Assembly (NCBI GenBank): GCA_046153685.1
Contig: JBJXGH010000037.1
Span: 40,082 to 104,081 of the forward strand
DNA length: 64,000 nt
Direction: 5' to 3'
DNA from: CAMAPP01 sp046153685
Lineage (GTDB): Bacteria > Pseudomonadota > Alphaproteobacteria > CADEGL01
Below are positions 1-8,505 of the stretch, piece after piece. Both the position numbers and the translations under genes were made by a program. Below the pieces are notes generated by a model. That model was not told the DNA's origin. It saw nothing but the letters and a program-made list of their open reading frames with translations, and searched no databases. Each line of letters begins with the position of its first letter. Within the stretch, counting starts at the first letter, position 1.

Positions 1-1787
1 GCGCCGTCCTCGCGCCCGAACAGGGCCGAAAGGTAAAGCGAACAACCCAGCCAGCCCGATGTGTCGCCGATCAGCACGATCGCCTCGCCCGCGTCCTTGA
101 ACGCGATCGACACGGCGTCCGCCACGTCGTCGAGCAAACCCACCCCGCCGATCACGGGCGTAGGATGAATGCCCTTGCCGTTGGTTTCGTTGTAAAGCGA
201 GACATTACCCGACACGATCGGGAAATCGAGCGCGCGGCAGGCTTCGGCTATGCCCTCGATGCAGCCGACGAGCTGGCCCATGATCTCGGGCCGCTCGGGA
301 TTGGCGAAATTGAGATTGTCGGTCGCGGCCATCGGGCGTGATCCGGTGGCGACGAGATTGCGCCAGCATTCCGCCACTGCTTGTGCGCCGCCGCGCTTGG
401 GATCGGCAAAGCAATAGCGCGGCGTGCAATCGGTCTTGACCGCGAGGCCCTTCTTCCGACCGGCGAGGCGCACGACCGCGCTGTCGCCTCCGGGGCGCAC
501 GATGGTGTTGCCCATCACGAGGTGATCGTACTGCTCCCAAATCCAGCGCTTGCTCGCAAGATCGGGTGTGCCGAGAAGGCGCGTCAGCGCCTCGCGCGCG
601 CCGAGGGCGGGCACGTCGGCGGCGGCGAGCGTCGGGCGTTCGGGCGTCTTCACCCAGGGCCGGTCGTAGAGCGGCGCCTGATCGACCAGCGGCTGGACGG
701 GAATCTCGGCGACGACCCGCCCGCCTTCCTTGAGAACGAGGTGCCCCGTCTGCGTCACCTGGCCGATAACGGCGAAATCGAGCTCCCATTTCTCGAACAC
801 CGCGCGCGCGAAATCCTCGCGCCCGGGTTTGAGCACCAGCAGCATGCGTTCCTGGCTTTCCGACAGCATGATCTCGTACGCCGTCATGCCGGTTTCACGG
901 CGCGGGACGCGGTCGAGGTCGAGTTCGGTACCAAGCCCGCCGCGCGCCGCCATCTCGACCGAGGACGAGGTAAGACCGGCGGCGCCCATGTCTTGAATGG
1001 CGACGATGGCGTCCGAGGACATGAGTTCGAGGCAGGCCTCGAGCAGCAATTTCTCCGTGAACGGGTCGCCGACCTGCACCGTGGGGCGCCTTTCGGCCGA
1101 GTTGTCGTCGAATTCGGCGGAGGCCATGGTCGCGCCGTGGATGCCGTCGCGGCCGGTCTTGGAGCCGACATAAACGATGGGATTTCCGGGGCCCGAGGAC
1201 CGGGCGTAAAAAATCCGATCCGCGCGTGCGATGCCGACCGTCATCGCATTGACCAGGATATTGCCGTTATAGCTCGCATGAAATTCGCATTCGCCCGCGA
1301 CCGTGGGGATGCCCATGCAATTGCCGTAGCCGCCGATACCAGAGACGACGCCGCCCACGAGGTGGCGGGTCAGGGGGTGATCGGGGTCGCCGAAGCGGAG
1401 CGCGTTCAGGTTGGCGATCGGGCGCGCGCCCATGGTGAAGACGTCGCGCAGGATGCCGCCGACGCCGGTCGCAGCCCCCTGATAGGGCTCGATGAACGAA
1501 GGGTGGTTGTGGCTTTCGATCTTGAACACGGCCGCGTCGCCGTCGCCGATATCGATGACGCCCGCGTTCTCGCCTGGCCCCTGGATGACCCAGGGCGCCG
1601 TGGTCGGCAAGGTGCGAAGCCATTTGCGCGAGGATTTGTACGAGCAGTGCTCGCTCCACATCACCGAGAAGATGCCGAGCTCGGTCCGATTCGGCGTCCG
1701 TCCCATGATGGTCAGAATCCGGCCGTATTCCTCCGCGGAAAGGCCATGCTCACGGGCGAGCGCGGGCGTGACTTCGGGCTCGCTCAA
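1..1787 (-). CDS. purL: Phosphoribosylformylglycinamidine synthase II (PurL), 3' end cut by window
   Basis: Large subunit of FGAM synthase, which converts FGAR, ATP and glutamine-derived ammonia to FGAM in purine synthesis together with PurS and PurQ. About 595 residues are visible of the usual ~735. The N-terminal region reads TELGIFSVMWSEHCSYKSS, typical of PurL, and later segments such as DMGAAGLTSS, GNVSLYNET and LYLSALFGREDGA also match. No ATG fits: the frame begins at a TTG at 1787 with an AGGAGGA Shine-Dalgarno at 1794-1800, six bases upstream. PurQ lies 100 bp upstream on the same strand. A 20-base stretch of the 5' coding region is repeated in that gap. Identity is secure; the start is well supported; the C-terminus lies outside the window. 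Confidence 0.95.
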   Translation of the reverse strand, partial: MSEPEVTPALAREHGLSAEEYGRILTIMGRTPNRTELGIFSVMWSEHCSYKSSRKWLRTLPTTAPWVIQGPGENAGVIDIGDGDAAVFKIESHNHPSFIEPYQGAATGVGGILRDVFTMGARPIANLNALRFGDPDHPLTRHLVGGVVSGIGGYGNCMGIPTVAGECEFHASYNGNILVNAMTVGIARADRIFYARSSGPGNPIVYVGSKTGRDGIHGATMASAEFDDNSAERRPTVQVGDPFTEKLLLEACLELMSSDAIVAIQDMGAAGLTSSSVEMAARGGLGTELDLDRVPRRETGMTAYEIMLSESQERMLLVLKPGREDFARAVFEKWELDFAVIGQVTQTGHLVLKEGGRVVAEIPVQPLVDQAPLYDRPWVKTPERPTLAAADVPALGAREALTRLLGTPDLASKRWIWEQYDHLVMGNTIVRPGGDSAVVRLAGRKKGLAVKTDCTPRYCFADPKRGGAQAVAECWRNLVATGSRPMAATDNLNFANPERPEIMGQLVGCIEGIAEACRALDFPIVSGNVSLYNETNGKGIHPTPVIGGVGLLDDVADAVSIAFKDAGEAIVLIGDTSGWLGCSLYLSALFGREDG

Positions 1788-1868
1788 ATCGCATCCTCCT
1801 GGAACGATTCCCTTCGGCATCCGCCGTCGGGACTTTGCGCGCGGGCGCGCGCGGGCGTGACTTTGGGC
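1760..1868. repeat. 20-bp direct repeat at the purL 5' end
   Basis: The bases at 1760-1779, inside the first codons of purL, recur at 1849-1868 in the purQ-purL gap with 19 of 20 identical, 89 bp apart. The intervening DNA is GC-rich and shows no gene. Confidence 0.6.
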
Positions 1869-1887
1869 GGCGGCGGCACGACAGGGA

Positions 1888-2577
1888 TCAGGCAAGGGCC
1901 CGGGCCAAGCCCTGGAACAGGCCGAGGCCGTCGGTGCCGCCGTGCAAGGGGTCGGAGGCGTTCTCGGGATGGGGCATGAGGCCGAGCACGGTCTTGGTTG
2001 CGTTGAACACCCCGGCGATGTGGCGCGCGGAGCCGTTGGGATTGGCGCGGTCGGAAAGCTCGCCCGCGGGCGTCGCATAGCGGAACGCCACGCGACCATC
2101 GCCTTCAAGGCGTTCGAGCGTCGCGTCATCGGCGAAATAATTGCCGTCATTGTGGGCGACCGGCGTGCGGATCACCTGACCTTGGGCATAGGCGGCGGTG
2201 AACATCGTCTGGGCGTTCTCGACCCGCAGGTGCACGTCGCGGCAGACGAATTTGAGCCCGGCATTGCGCATCAGCGCGCCAGGCAGCAACCCCGCTTCGG
2301 TCAGCACCTGGAAGCCGTTGCAGATGCCGATGACCGCGACGCCGCGCTTGGCGCGCTCGACGATGGCGCGGACGATGGGCGAATGCGCGGCCATGGCGCC
2401 CGAGCGTAGATAATCGCCGTAGGAAAATCCGCCCGGCACGACGATGAGATCGACCGTGGGAATCTCGGATTCCCGATGCCAGACCATGATCGGTTCCTGG
2501 CCGCTGGCCGCGCGCAGGGCGGCGGCGGCATCGTGTTCGCGGTTGGTGCCGGGGAAGACGACGATGGCAGATTTCAC
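1888..2577 (-). CDS. purQ: Phosphoribosylformylglycinamidine synthase subunit PurQ (glutaminase)
   Basis: Class I glutamine amidotransferase subunit that supplies ammonia to PurL. With the GTG at 2577 the protein begins MKSAIVVFPGTN, the usual PurQ start, and is 229 residues; an in-frame GTG at 2586 would add three residues. The nucleophile elbow GICNGFQ (Cys86), an oxyanion-loop segment VVPGGFSYGDYLRSG and a C-terminal HPE (His-Glu of the triad) are all present, so it should be active. It lies between purS (31 bp away from the chosen start) and purL, as in other purS-type purine operons. No strong ribosome site is seen, which suggests coupling to purS translation. Confidence 0.95.
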   Translation of the reverse strand: MKSAIVVFPGTNREHDAAAALRAASGQEPIMVWHRESEIPTVDLIVVPGGFSYGDYLRSGAMAAHSPIVRAIVERAKRGVAVIGICNGFQVLTEAGLLPGALMRNAGLKFVCRDVHLRVENAQTMFTAAYAQGQVIRTPVAHNDGNYFADDATLERLEGDGRVAFRYATPAGELSDRANPNGSARHIAGVFNATKTVLGLMPHPENASDPLHGGTDGLGLFQGLARALA

Positions 2578-2608
2578 GGCGCGCACCGCGCGGCGAAGGC
2601 CGCAACTT

Positions 2609-2851
2609 TCACGGCGCGACCTCGATGGCGTAATTCTCGATCACCGTGTTGGCGAGCAGCTTCCTGCACATGTCGTCGAGTTTTTGCCGCGCCCGCGCCG
2701 CGTCGGCTTCGGCGATTTCGAGCTCGATGTACTTGCCCTGGCGGACATTGCCGATGCCGCCGAAGCCCAGGCCCGACAATGCGTTCTCGATCGCCTTGCC
2801 CTGCGGATCGAGCACGCCGGATTTGAGGGTGATGTGTATGCGCGCCTTCAC
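2609..2851 (-). CDS. purS: Phosphoribosylformylglycinamidine synthase subunit PurS
   Basis: Small (80-residue) subunit that bridges PurL and PurQ in the FGAM synthase complex. The start is a GTG at 2851, giving MKARIHITLKSGVLDPQGKA; longer readings of the frame overlap purC and do not look like PurS. The C-terminal half (GKYIELEIAEADAARARQKL and MCRKLLANTVIENYAIE) matches the family well and the length is normal. It starts 14 bases after the purC stop, with a GAGG element upstream, so purC-purS-purQ-purL is probably one transcript. Confidence 0.93.
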   Translation of the reverse strand: MKARIHITLKSGVLDPQGKAIENALSGLGFGGIGNVRQGKYIELEIAEADAARARQKLDDMCRKLLANTVIENYAIEVAP

Positions 2852-2865
2852 CGCCGCCTCGTGCG

Positions 2866-3633
2866 TTATTGTAAGGTCTTGGGGCCCTTCAGGTCCTGCG
2901 CCGCGGCTTCCGGCATGATGCCGAGCCGGCGCGCGACTTCCTGATAGGCTTCCACGACATTGCCGAGATCGCGCCGGAAGCGATCCTTGTCCATCTTTTC
3001 GTTGGTCTTCAAATCCCACAGCCGGCAGCTATCGGGCGAGATTTCGTCGGCGAGCACGATGCGCATTTCGTCGTTCTCGTTCCACAGTCGGCCGAATTCG
3101 AGCTTGAAATCGACCAGGCGGATGCCGACGCCGAAGAACAGACCTGAGAGAAAATCGTTGATGCGCAGCGCGAGCGGCAGGATGTCGTCGAGATCCTGGG
3201 GCGCGGCCCAGCCGAAGGCGGTGATATGTTCTTCCGACACCATTGGATCGCCGAGCTTGTCGTTCTTGTAATAGTACTCGACGATCGAGCGCGGCAGGGC
3301 GGCACCTTCGGCGATGCCCAGGCGCTGGGACAGCGAGCCCGCGGCGACATTGCGGACCACCACTTCCAAAGGAATGATCTCGACTTCGCGGATCAATTGC
3401 TCGCGCATGTTGAGGCGGCGCACGAAATGGGTCGGCACGCCGATCTCGTTCAGGCGCGTGAATAGGTATTCCGAAATGCGGTTGTTGATCACGCCCTTGC
3501 CGGTGATCACGCCGCGCTTCTGGTTGTTGAAGGCGGTGGCGTCGTCTTTGAAGTACTGCACGAGCGTACCCGGTTCGGGGCCCTCATAGAGCACCTTGGC
3601 CTTACCTTCGTAGATGCGCTTGCGTCTGGACAT
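2866..3633 (-). CDS. purC: Phosphoribosylaminoimidazole-succinocarboxamide synthase
   Basis: SAICAR synthetase, which joins aspartate to CAIR using ATP. The 255-residue protein starts at an ATG at 3633 (MSRRKRIYEGKAKVLYEG), the expected PurC N-terminus; the frame is open further upstream but that part has no family similarity. Conserved pieces include the EGKAK loop, the DDATAFN strand, EVVVRNVAAGS and LVDFKLEFG followed by LADEISPDSCRLWD. Length equals the bacterial family norm. It heads the purC-purS-purQ-purL run. The 151 bp before it, up to the NRDE gene stop, hold no gene. Confidence 0.96.
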   Translation of the reverse strand: MSRRKRIYEGKAKVLYEGPEPGTLVQYFKDDATAFNNQKRGVITGKGVINNRISEYLFTRLNEIGVPTHFVRRLNMREQLIREVEIIPLEVVVRNVAAGSLSQRLGIAEGAALPRSIVEYYYKNDKLGDPMVSEEHITAFGWAAPQDLDDILPLALRINDFLSGLFFGVGIRLVDFKLEFGRLWNENDEMRIVLADEISPDSCRLWDLKTNEKMDKDRFRRDLGNVVEAYQEVARRLGIMPEAAAQDLKGPKTLQ

Positions 3634-3784
3634 GGCAGGCCGTTTCGATGGCAGGGCGCGGACCAGGCGGGACATCCGCGCTCGGATGCGGCCCCGCTCC
3701 TGGATCGCCCCCGTATACCAAGGTGGGCACGGGGTGACAACGAAACTGGAAAGCATTTCGACCGGAGAGAATTGGCGTCTTGCG

Positions 3785-4588
3785 TCAATGTCTTACGGGT
3801 TCGGCTTCGGGCATCGGGGCGCGAGCGGGCAAGACGGAGGCAAAAGGGGCCGCATCGGGCCGGCCATTGGAATAACGCCATATTGGGCGCGCGCCATCGC
3901 CCGCGTGTTCCGCCGAAGGCAGGGCCAGCAAGGAGGACGACACGGTGCCGAAGCCGCGCTCGGTCACGACGGTCATGGCCTCCTCGGGACCCGAGCCCGC
4001 TGGCGGGGCGCGCGCGGCCAGCAAGACCTCCCAAGACAGCCAATTGCCGGCGTCCGGGTCTGGCGCGGGAGCGGAATCGAAGCGTGGTTTGTAGGTGTGG
4101 ATGCGCGGCGAGGTGGGATCGTTCAGATCGCGGGCGGTCAGCATGGCCAGGCCTGGCGGCACGACGGCTAGGGCAGGCGTCTTGGGCCCTTCGGGGCCGA
4201 GGCCCTTCAGCCAATAGGCGTCGCGGTTGTCGGCGATCAGTAGATTGAAGGCGCGGTAGCTCGGCGCGTGCAATTCCCGCAGCGCTTGGGCGGCGTTGCG
4301 GGCGTCTGCGTGTTCGAGCGCCTCCAGCACGAGCTCGCCCCGGCTGCGCGCGTCCGGCGCAGGGCCGAGCGAGCCCACGCGGTTCATCACGGCGGCTACG
4401 ACGCCGAAATCATTGACCCCCAGCCAGGTGCCGCCCGCGAGTTCGTCGAGACCCGCCACGATCTCGGGTCGGTCGGGCCAATGGCGGGCGGGGGGGCGGC
4501 TGGGTCGATCGAGCATTTCGTCGCGATTGGCCCCCAGGAGCACGGGCCATGATTGTCCGGGACGTCTCAAGATCACGACGGTGCACAT
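3785..4588 (-). CDS. NRDE (TANGO2-like) family protein
   Basis: A 267-residue protein of the NRDE/TANGO2 family (formerly DUF833). The N-terminus MCTVVILRRPG and the eponymous Asn-Arg-Asp-Glu at residues 21-24 (LLGANRDEMLDRP) are both present, followed by the GGTWLGVNDFGVVAAVMN strand typical of these Ntn-hydrolase-like proteins. Bacterial function is not established; eukaryotic TANGO2 has been linked to haem and lipid handling. It lies on the same strand just upstream of purC, but nothing ties it to purine synthesis. ATG start at 4588 puts Cys at position 2, as expected for a processed N-terminal nucleophile. Confidence 0.85.
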   Translation of the reverse strand: MCTVVILRRPGQSWPVLLGANRDEMLDRPSRPPARHWPDRPEIVAGLDELAGGTWLGVNDFGVVAAVMNRVGSLGPAPDARSRGELVLEALEHADARNAAQALRELHAPSYRAFNLLIADNRDAYWLKGLGPEGPKTPALAVVPPGLAMLTARDLNDPTSPRIHTYKPRFDSAPAPDPDAGNWLSWEVLLAARAPPAGSGPEEAMTVVTERGFGTVSSSLLALPSAEHAGDGARPIWRYSNGRPDAAPFASVLPARAPMPEAEPVRH

Positions 4589-4702
4589 GTTCCTAGGGCG
4601 ATTTTGGGTTAATCTTCGGGTTCGACAGCGGCGTGGAAATTGCCCTATCTAAACCACGGTGCGAGATGCGTGCCGAGGGGCCTGGCAAGGCGCCCCTTGA
4701 GC

Positions 4703-4740
4703 GCATGATAGAATTGTCATGACAGGGCGGCATGATAGAA
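4703..4740. repeat. 11-bp direct repeats and palindrome upstream of the zeta-inhibitor gene
   Basis: The sequence gcatgatagaa occurs at 4703-4713 and again at 4730-4740, a 27-bp period, with the perfect 8-bp palindrome gtcatgac at 4716-4723 between. It sits in the 218-bp divergent gap between the NRDE gene and the DUF1476 gene, 67 bp before the latter's ATG, where an operator or promoter would lie. No consensus for a named regulator is recognised. Confidence 0.35.
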
Positions 4741-4806
4741 CTTCGTGGCATCTAGCGGCCCCGTCGAATCAAATAGTCCCAAGCAATCGAACGTTGAGGA
4801 ATCCGC

Positions 4807-5130
4807 ATGGCGAGCTTTCAAGATCGCGAGAAGGGCTTTGAGAACAAGTACAAGCACGACCAGGAAAAGTTGTTCAAGATCACCGCGCGGCGCAACAAGC
4901 TTCTTGGCCTATGGGCGGCCGGGCAGATGGGAATCGCGGGCGAGGCGGCGGAAGCCTACGCCAAGACCATGGTCGCCGCCGATTTCGAGCGGCCAGGCGA
5001 TTCCGACGTGGTCGAGAAGGTGCTGGGCGATTTGAAGGCCAAGGGTCTGGAGATCACGGAGCACAAGCTGCGTGCGGAGATGGAGCGCCTGGGCCACGAG
5101 GCCGAAGCCCAGATCAGCGCCCAAAGCTGA
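4807..5130 (+). CDS. DUF1476 protein, F1-ATPase zeta-type inhibitor subunit
   Basis: A 107-residue cytoplasmic helical protein matching the alphaproteobacterial zeta inhibitor of F1-ATPase (DUF1476), first characterised in Paracoccus, where it blocks ATP hydrolysis by the synthase. The start MASFQDREKGFENKYKHDQE and the segment FKITARRNKLLGLWAA are diagnostic of the family. The charged N-terminal segment is where the family's inhibitory region lies. It stands alone on the plus strand between the minus-strand NRDE and purB genes; in many alphaproteobacteria it neighbours pur genes, as here. Its 3' end converges on purB, 15 bp away. Confidence 0.92.
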   Translation: MASFQDREKGFENKYKHDQEKLFKITARRNKLLGLWAAGQMGIAGEAAEAYAKTMVAADFERPGDSDVVEKVLGDLKAKGLEITEHKLRAEMERLGHEAEAQISAQS

Positions 5131-5145
5131 CGGCAAGCTCAAAGC

Positions 5146-6495
5146 TCAGCCGCGCGTTCGCCTAGGCGCGGCGGGTCTTGCGCGCCGGCTTGCCTTGCCC
5201 GCGCGACCGAAGACGCGCGCGAAAATTGTATCGACGTGCTTCAGGTGATGGCCGAGATCGAATAGCCGGCCGAGTTCCTTGGCGCCGAGATGTTTGGCGA
5301 CCGCGGGATCGGCGGCCAGCAGGGCGCGGAAATCCTTGCCCTGTTCCCATGCCGCCATGGCGTGGCGCTGGACGGCTTTGTAGGCATCCTCGCGGCTCAT
5401 GCCCGCTTGCGTCAGTGCCAGCATGACGCGCTGGGAATGCACCAATGCGCCCTGGCCGTCGAGATTTGCGCGCATGCGCGTGGGATAGACCACCAATTTC
5501 GCCATCATGGCTTCGAGGCGCGCGAGCGCGAAATCGAGCGCGATCGTCGCATCGGGCGCGATCACGCGCTCGACCGCGGAATGGGAGATATCGCGTTCAT
5601 GCCACAATGCGACGTTTTCCATCGCGGGCGCCGCCATGGCGCGCACAAGGCGCGCGAGGCCCGTGAGATTCTCCGACAACACCGGATTGCGCTTGTGCGG
5701 CATGGCCGAGGAACCCTTTTGACCGGGGTGGAAGAATTCCTCGGCCTCGCGCACCTCGCTGCGCTGCAGGTGGCGGATTTCGGTCGCCAGGCGCTCGACC
5801 GAGGACGCGATGACCCCGAGGGTGGCGAAGAACATGGCGTGGCGGTCGCGCGGGATGATCTGGGTCGATACGGGCTCGACCTTAAGCCCGAGCGCCTTGG
5901 CGACGTGCGCCTCGACCCGGGGGTCGATATTGGCAAAGGTGCCGACCGCGCCCGAAATGGCGCAAGTGCCGATCTCGGCGCGGGCGGCGACCAGGCGCAC
6001 GCGGGCGCGCGCGAATTCGGCGTAATAGGTCGCGAGCTTCAGGCCGAAGGTAATGGGCTCGGCGTGAATACCGTGGCTGCGGCCGACGCACGGAGTCATC
6101 TTGTGCTCGCGCGCGCGGCGGGCGAGCGTGGCCAGAAGCGCGTCCAAATCTTCGAGTAGGATGTCCGAGGCTTGGACAAGCTGCACCGCGAGGCAGGTGT
6201 CGAGCACATCCGACGATGTCATGCCCTGGTGGACGAAGCGCGCTTGCGGGCCGACATGCTCGGCCAGATTGGTCAGGAAGGCTATGACGTCGTGGCGCGT
6301 CTCGCGTTCGATGTCCTCGATGCGCGCGATCTCGAAATTGCCGCGTTTCCACACGGCGCGCGCGGCGGATTTGGGAATGACGCCCAGCTTCGCTTGCGCG
6401 TCGCACGCATGGGCCTCGATCTCGAACCAGATGCGGTAGCGATTCTTGGGTTCCCAGATGGCCGCCATGCGCGGCCGGGAATAGCGCGGGATCAT
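5146..6495 (-). CDS. purB: Adenylosuccinate lyase
   Basis: Cleaves SAICAR and adenylosuccinate to release fumarate, steps 8 and 12 of AMP synthesis. The 449-residue protein carries the fumarase/aspartase superfamily signature GSSAMPHKRNP at residues 261-271, the flexible catalytic-serine loop, and the HGIHAEP segment with the proposed catalytic His141. The ATG at 6495 gives MIPRYSRPRMAAIWE, the standard start. The last ~20 residues are Arg/Ala-rich, a little longer than in relatives. Together with purCSQL it makes a loose purine cluster interrupted by the zeta-inhibitor and NRDE genes. A possible GC hairpin (arms gccgcgc/gcgcggc) lies at its convergent 3' end near 5150-5173. Confidence 0.96.
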   Translation of the reverse strand: MIPRYSRPRMAAIWEPKNRYRIWFEIEAHACDAQAKLGVIPKSAARAVWKRGNFEIARIEDIERETRHDVIAFLTNLAEHVGPQARFVHQGMTSSDVLDTCLAVQLVQASDILLEDLDALLATLARRAREHKMTPCVGRSHGIHAEPITFGLKLATYYAEFARARVRLVAARAEIGTCAISGAVGTFANIDPRVEAHVAKALGLKVEPVSTQIIPRDRHAMFFATLGVIASSVERLATEIRHLQRSEVREAEEFFHPGQKGSSAMPHKRNPVLSENLTGLARLVRAMAAPAMENVALWHERDISHSAVERVIAPDATIALDFALARLEAMMAKLVVYPTRMRANLDGQGALVHSQRVMLALTQAGMSREDAYKAVQRHAMAAWEQGKDFRALLAADPAVAKHLGAKELGRLFDLGHHLKHVDTIFARVFGRAGKASRRARPAAPRRTRG

Positions 6496-6665
6496 GGCGT
6501 CATCTTAACCGCCCCGACGGGTGCGGCGGAAGGCGTAATTGCCCCAGGCGCGAAGGTGTCCCCAGCGCCTTGGCGGCCGGGTTGACCGCGGATAAGCTCA
6601 AGGCCAATTGCATGGCGCCGACCGGGATTTCGACCCGACGGTGCTGCAGCTTGGGGGAGGGTGTC

Positions 6666-7763
6666 ATGGTTCCTGGCGCGGTCAAGACAGTCGCGGTCAT
6701 CGGCAATGGGCTCATCGGCCACGGCGTGGCCCAGGTCTTCGCGGTCGCGGGCAAGGATGTGCGGCTCATCGGTCGGCGGGCGGAAAGCCTGAGCGCCGCC
6801 ATGGGCAAGATCAAATCGAGCTTGGACAGCTTCGCCGCCTACGGCCTTGTGCCAGGCTCGGGTGTCAAGGCGGCGATGAAACGCATCCATCCCACGACCG
6901 ATATGGGCGAGGCCTCCGCCGCGGAGCTGGTGGTCGAGGCGGTGCCCTTCGAGCAGAAATTGCAGCACGAGGTGTTCGGCGAACTCGACCGCATTTGCAC
7001 CGGCCCCACGATCCTTGCGTCATCGAGCGGGGCGCTGGCGAGCGAGCTGGTCGCGCGCGTGAAGCGCCGCGACCGGGTGGTGGCTTCGCATTTCTGGTAC
7101 CCCTCGCAGCATATTCCGGCGGTCGAGGTCTGCGCCGGGCCCGAGACCGGGCCGGACGTCGTGCCCTGGCTGTGCAAGGTTTTGGAAAGCGTGGGCAAGG
7201 TGCCGGTGGTGCTCAACCGCGAGATCCGCGGCTTCATCGGCAATCGTATGCAGATAGCGCTGTTGCGCGAGGCTTGGGCGCTCTGGGCCTCGGGTGTGGC
7301 ATCGGCCGAGATGATCGACACGGTGGTGCGCTCGAGTTTCGGCCGACGCCTGGCGATCACCGGGCCCATCGAATCGGCCGATGTGGGGGGGCTCGAGACG
7401 CTCTATAACTTTGCGGGCTGGCTGTTGCCCGGTCTCGACCGCGACACCGTGCCCTCGCCGAAAGTGGGCGAACTTGTGAAAGGCGGGGCCAAGGGCCCGT
7501 CCACGGGGCGCGGCGTGTACGACTGGAAGAAGCGCGACGCCAATGCGCTGATTTCGCGGCGCATGGACGAACTTCTGCGCTGGTTGCAGGTCGATAAAGG
7601 CGTCGCCAAGAAGGCTCCCATGAAAAAGGCCAGCGCGAAGAAGGCGCGCGCGCGCAAGGCGGCGAGAACGACCGCAAAACGCGCGACGCCCAAGCGCAAG
7701 GCGGCGCGGACGAGCGCAAAACGCGCGGCGCCCAAGCGCAAGGCGGGGCGCCGCAAGCGTTAG
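6666..7763 (+). CDS. 3-hydroxyacyl-CoA dehydrogenase-like protein with histone-H1-like basic tail
   Basis: NAD-dependent dehydrogenase of the 3-hydroxyacyl-CoA dehydrogenase superfamily (related members act on hydroxyacyl-CoA, L-carnitine or L-gulonate). From the ATG at 6666, preceded by gggggaggg, the protein is 365 residues. The Rossmann motif GNGLIG is near residues 14-19 and the C-terminal dimerisation helix includes GFIGNRMQIALLREA. The last ~55 residues (from about 310) consist almost only of Lys, Ala and Arg, including two copies of a 14-residue unit AKRA(T/A)PKRKA(A/G)R. Such tails are typical of bacterial histone-H1-like proteins and are not part of the enzyme fold. Substrate is unknown. 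It converges on radC. Confidence 0.8.
   Translation: MVPGAVKTVAVIGNGLIGHGVAQVFAVAGKDVRLIGRRAESLSAAMGKIKSSLDSFAAYGLVPGSGVKAAMKRIHPTTDMGEASAAELVVEAVPFEQKLQHEVFGELDRICTGPTILASSSGALASELVARVKRRDRVVASHFWYPSQHIPAVEVCAGPETGPDVVPWLCKVLESVGKVPVVLNREIRGFIGNRMQIALLREAWALWASGVASAEMIDTVVRSSFGRRLAITGPIESADVGGLETLYNFAGWLLPGLDRDTVPSPKVGELVKGGAKGPSTGRGVYDWKKRDANALISRRMDELLRWLQVDKGVAKKAPMKKASAKKARARKAARTTAKRATPKRKAARTSAKRAAPKRKAGRRKR
7673..7760 (+). repeat. 42-bp tandem repeat coding the basic tail
   Basis: Two near-identical 42-bp units start at 7673 and 7715 (cgcaaaacgcgcg...cccaagcgcaaggcg) and encode the AKRA-PKRKA repeats at the very end of the dehydrogenase-like gene. Confidence 0.75.
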
Positions 7764-7793
7764 AAATTGCCCATCGGTTCGAGCGGGTCCCGT

Positions 7794-7827
7794 CGGCTAA
7801 AGCAAGCCTTGGCGGTTAAAGCAGGCC
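7794..7827. repeat. Imperfect direct repeat at the radC stop codon
   Basis: The 15 bases at 7813-7827, which contain the radC TAA stop (minus strand), recur at 7794-7808 with 13 of 15 identical, 19 bp away. The copy carries a second stop (TAG). Confidence 0.45.
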
Positions 7828-8505
7828 CAGGCTCTTGAAGCTCGCATGGCCCCGCTTGGCGATGATCAGGTGATCGTGGATTTCGATGCCTAGGGGCTTG
7901 GCCGCGGCCACGATCTGGCGCGTCATCTCGATATCGGCCTTGGACGGCGTGGGATCGCCCGAGGGGTGATTGTGCACCAGGATCATGGCGGCGGCGCCCA
8001 ATTCGAGCGCGCGCTTGACCACCTCGCGCGGATAGACGGGCGTATGGTCGATGGTGCCGCGGCCTTGCGCCTCGGCTCGGATCAGCACGTTTTTGGTGTC
8101 GAGAAACAAGATGTGGACCCGCTCGGTCGGCTCATGGGCGAGCGCCGTCCGGCAATAGGCGAGCACCCGGTCCCAGGACGACAGCACGGTGCGTTCGGAC
8201 GCGTCCTCGCGCGCAAGGCGCACGGCGGCGGCCCGCACCACGCGCAAGGCGGCGATCGTCGTCTCGCCCACGCCCTTGATCTCCTTGAGGGCGCGCGAAT
8301 CGGCGGAGATCGCGGCGGAAAAACCGCCGAAGCGCTGGATGAGTTCCTTGGCCAGCGGCTTCACGTCGCCGCGCGGATGCGCGAAGGACAGCACCAGTTC
8401 GAGCAGTTCGTAATCCTGTAGCGCGTCGGCTCCGCCTTCGAGGAATCGCTCGCGCAGGCGCGCGCGGTGCCCGGCGTAATGTGGCGACTTATCCTTCGCG
8501 GTCAT
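7816..8505 (-). CDS. radC: RadC family protein (JAB/MPN metalloprotein)
   Basis: 229-residue RadC/YicR-type protein. Despite the name a direct DNA repair role is doubtful; the C-terminal domain is a JAB1/MPN-like metalloprotein fold whose motif HNHPSGDPTPS is fully present, along with the upstream catalytic-Glu strand. The N-terminal helix-hairpin-helix region is seen in FGGFSAAISADSRALKEIKGVGETT. The start ATG at 8505 overlaps the stop of the preceding FAD oxidoreductase by four bases (ATGA), so it is probably translated as the last gene of the map operon. The frame is open further upstream, but only inside that oxidoreductase. Confidence 0.93.
   Translation of the reverse strand: MTAKDKSPHYAGHRARLRERFLEGGADALQDYELLELVLSFAHPRGDVKPLAKELIQRFGGFSAAISADSRALKEIKGVGETTIAALRVVRAAAVRLAREDASERTVLSSWDRVLAYCRTALAHEPTERVHILFLDTKNVLIRAEAQGRGTIDHTPVYPREVVKRALELGAAAMILVHNHPSGDPTPSKADIEMTRQIVAAAKPLGIEIHDHLIIAKRGHASFKSLGLL

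Noticed and set aside
381..1979. Long plus-strand open frame (532 codons) at the left edge
   Set aside because: It is antisense to purL, whose minus-strand translation matches the family throughout; the opposite frame has no family similarity and arises from high GC.
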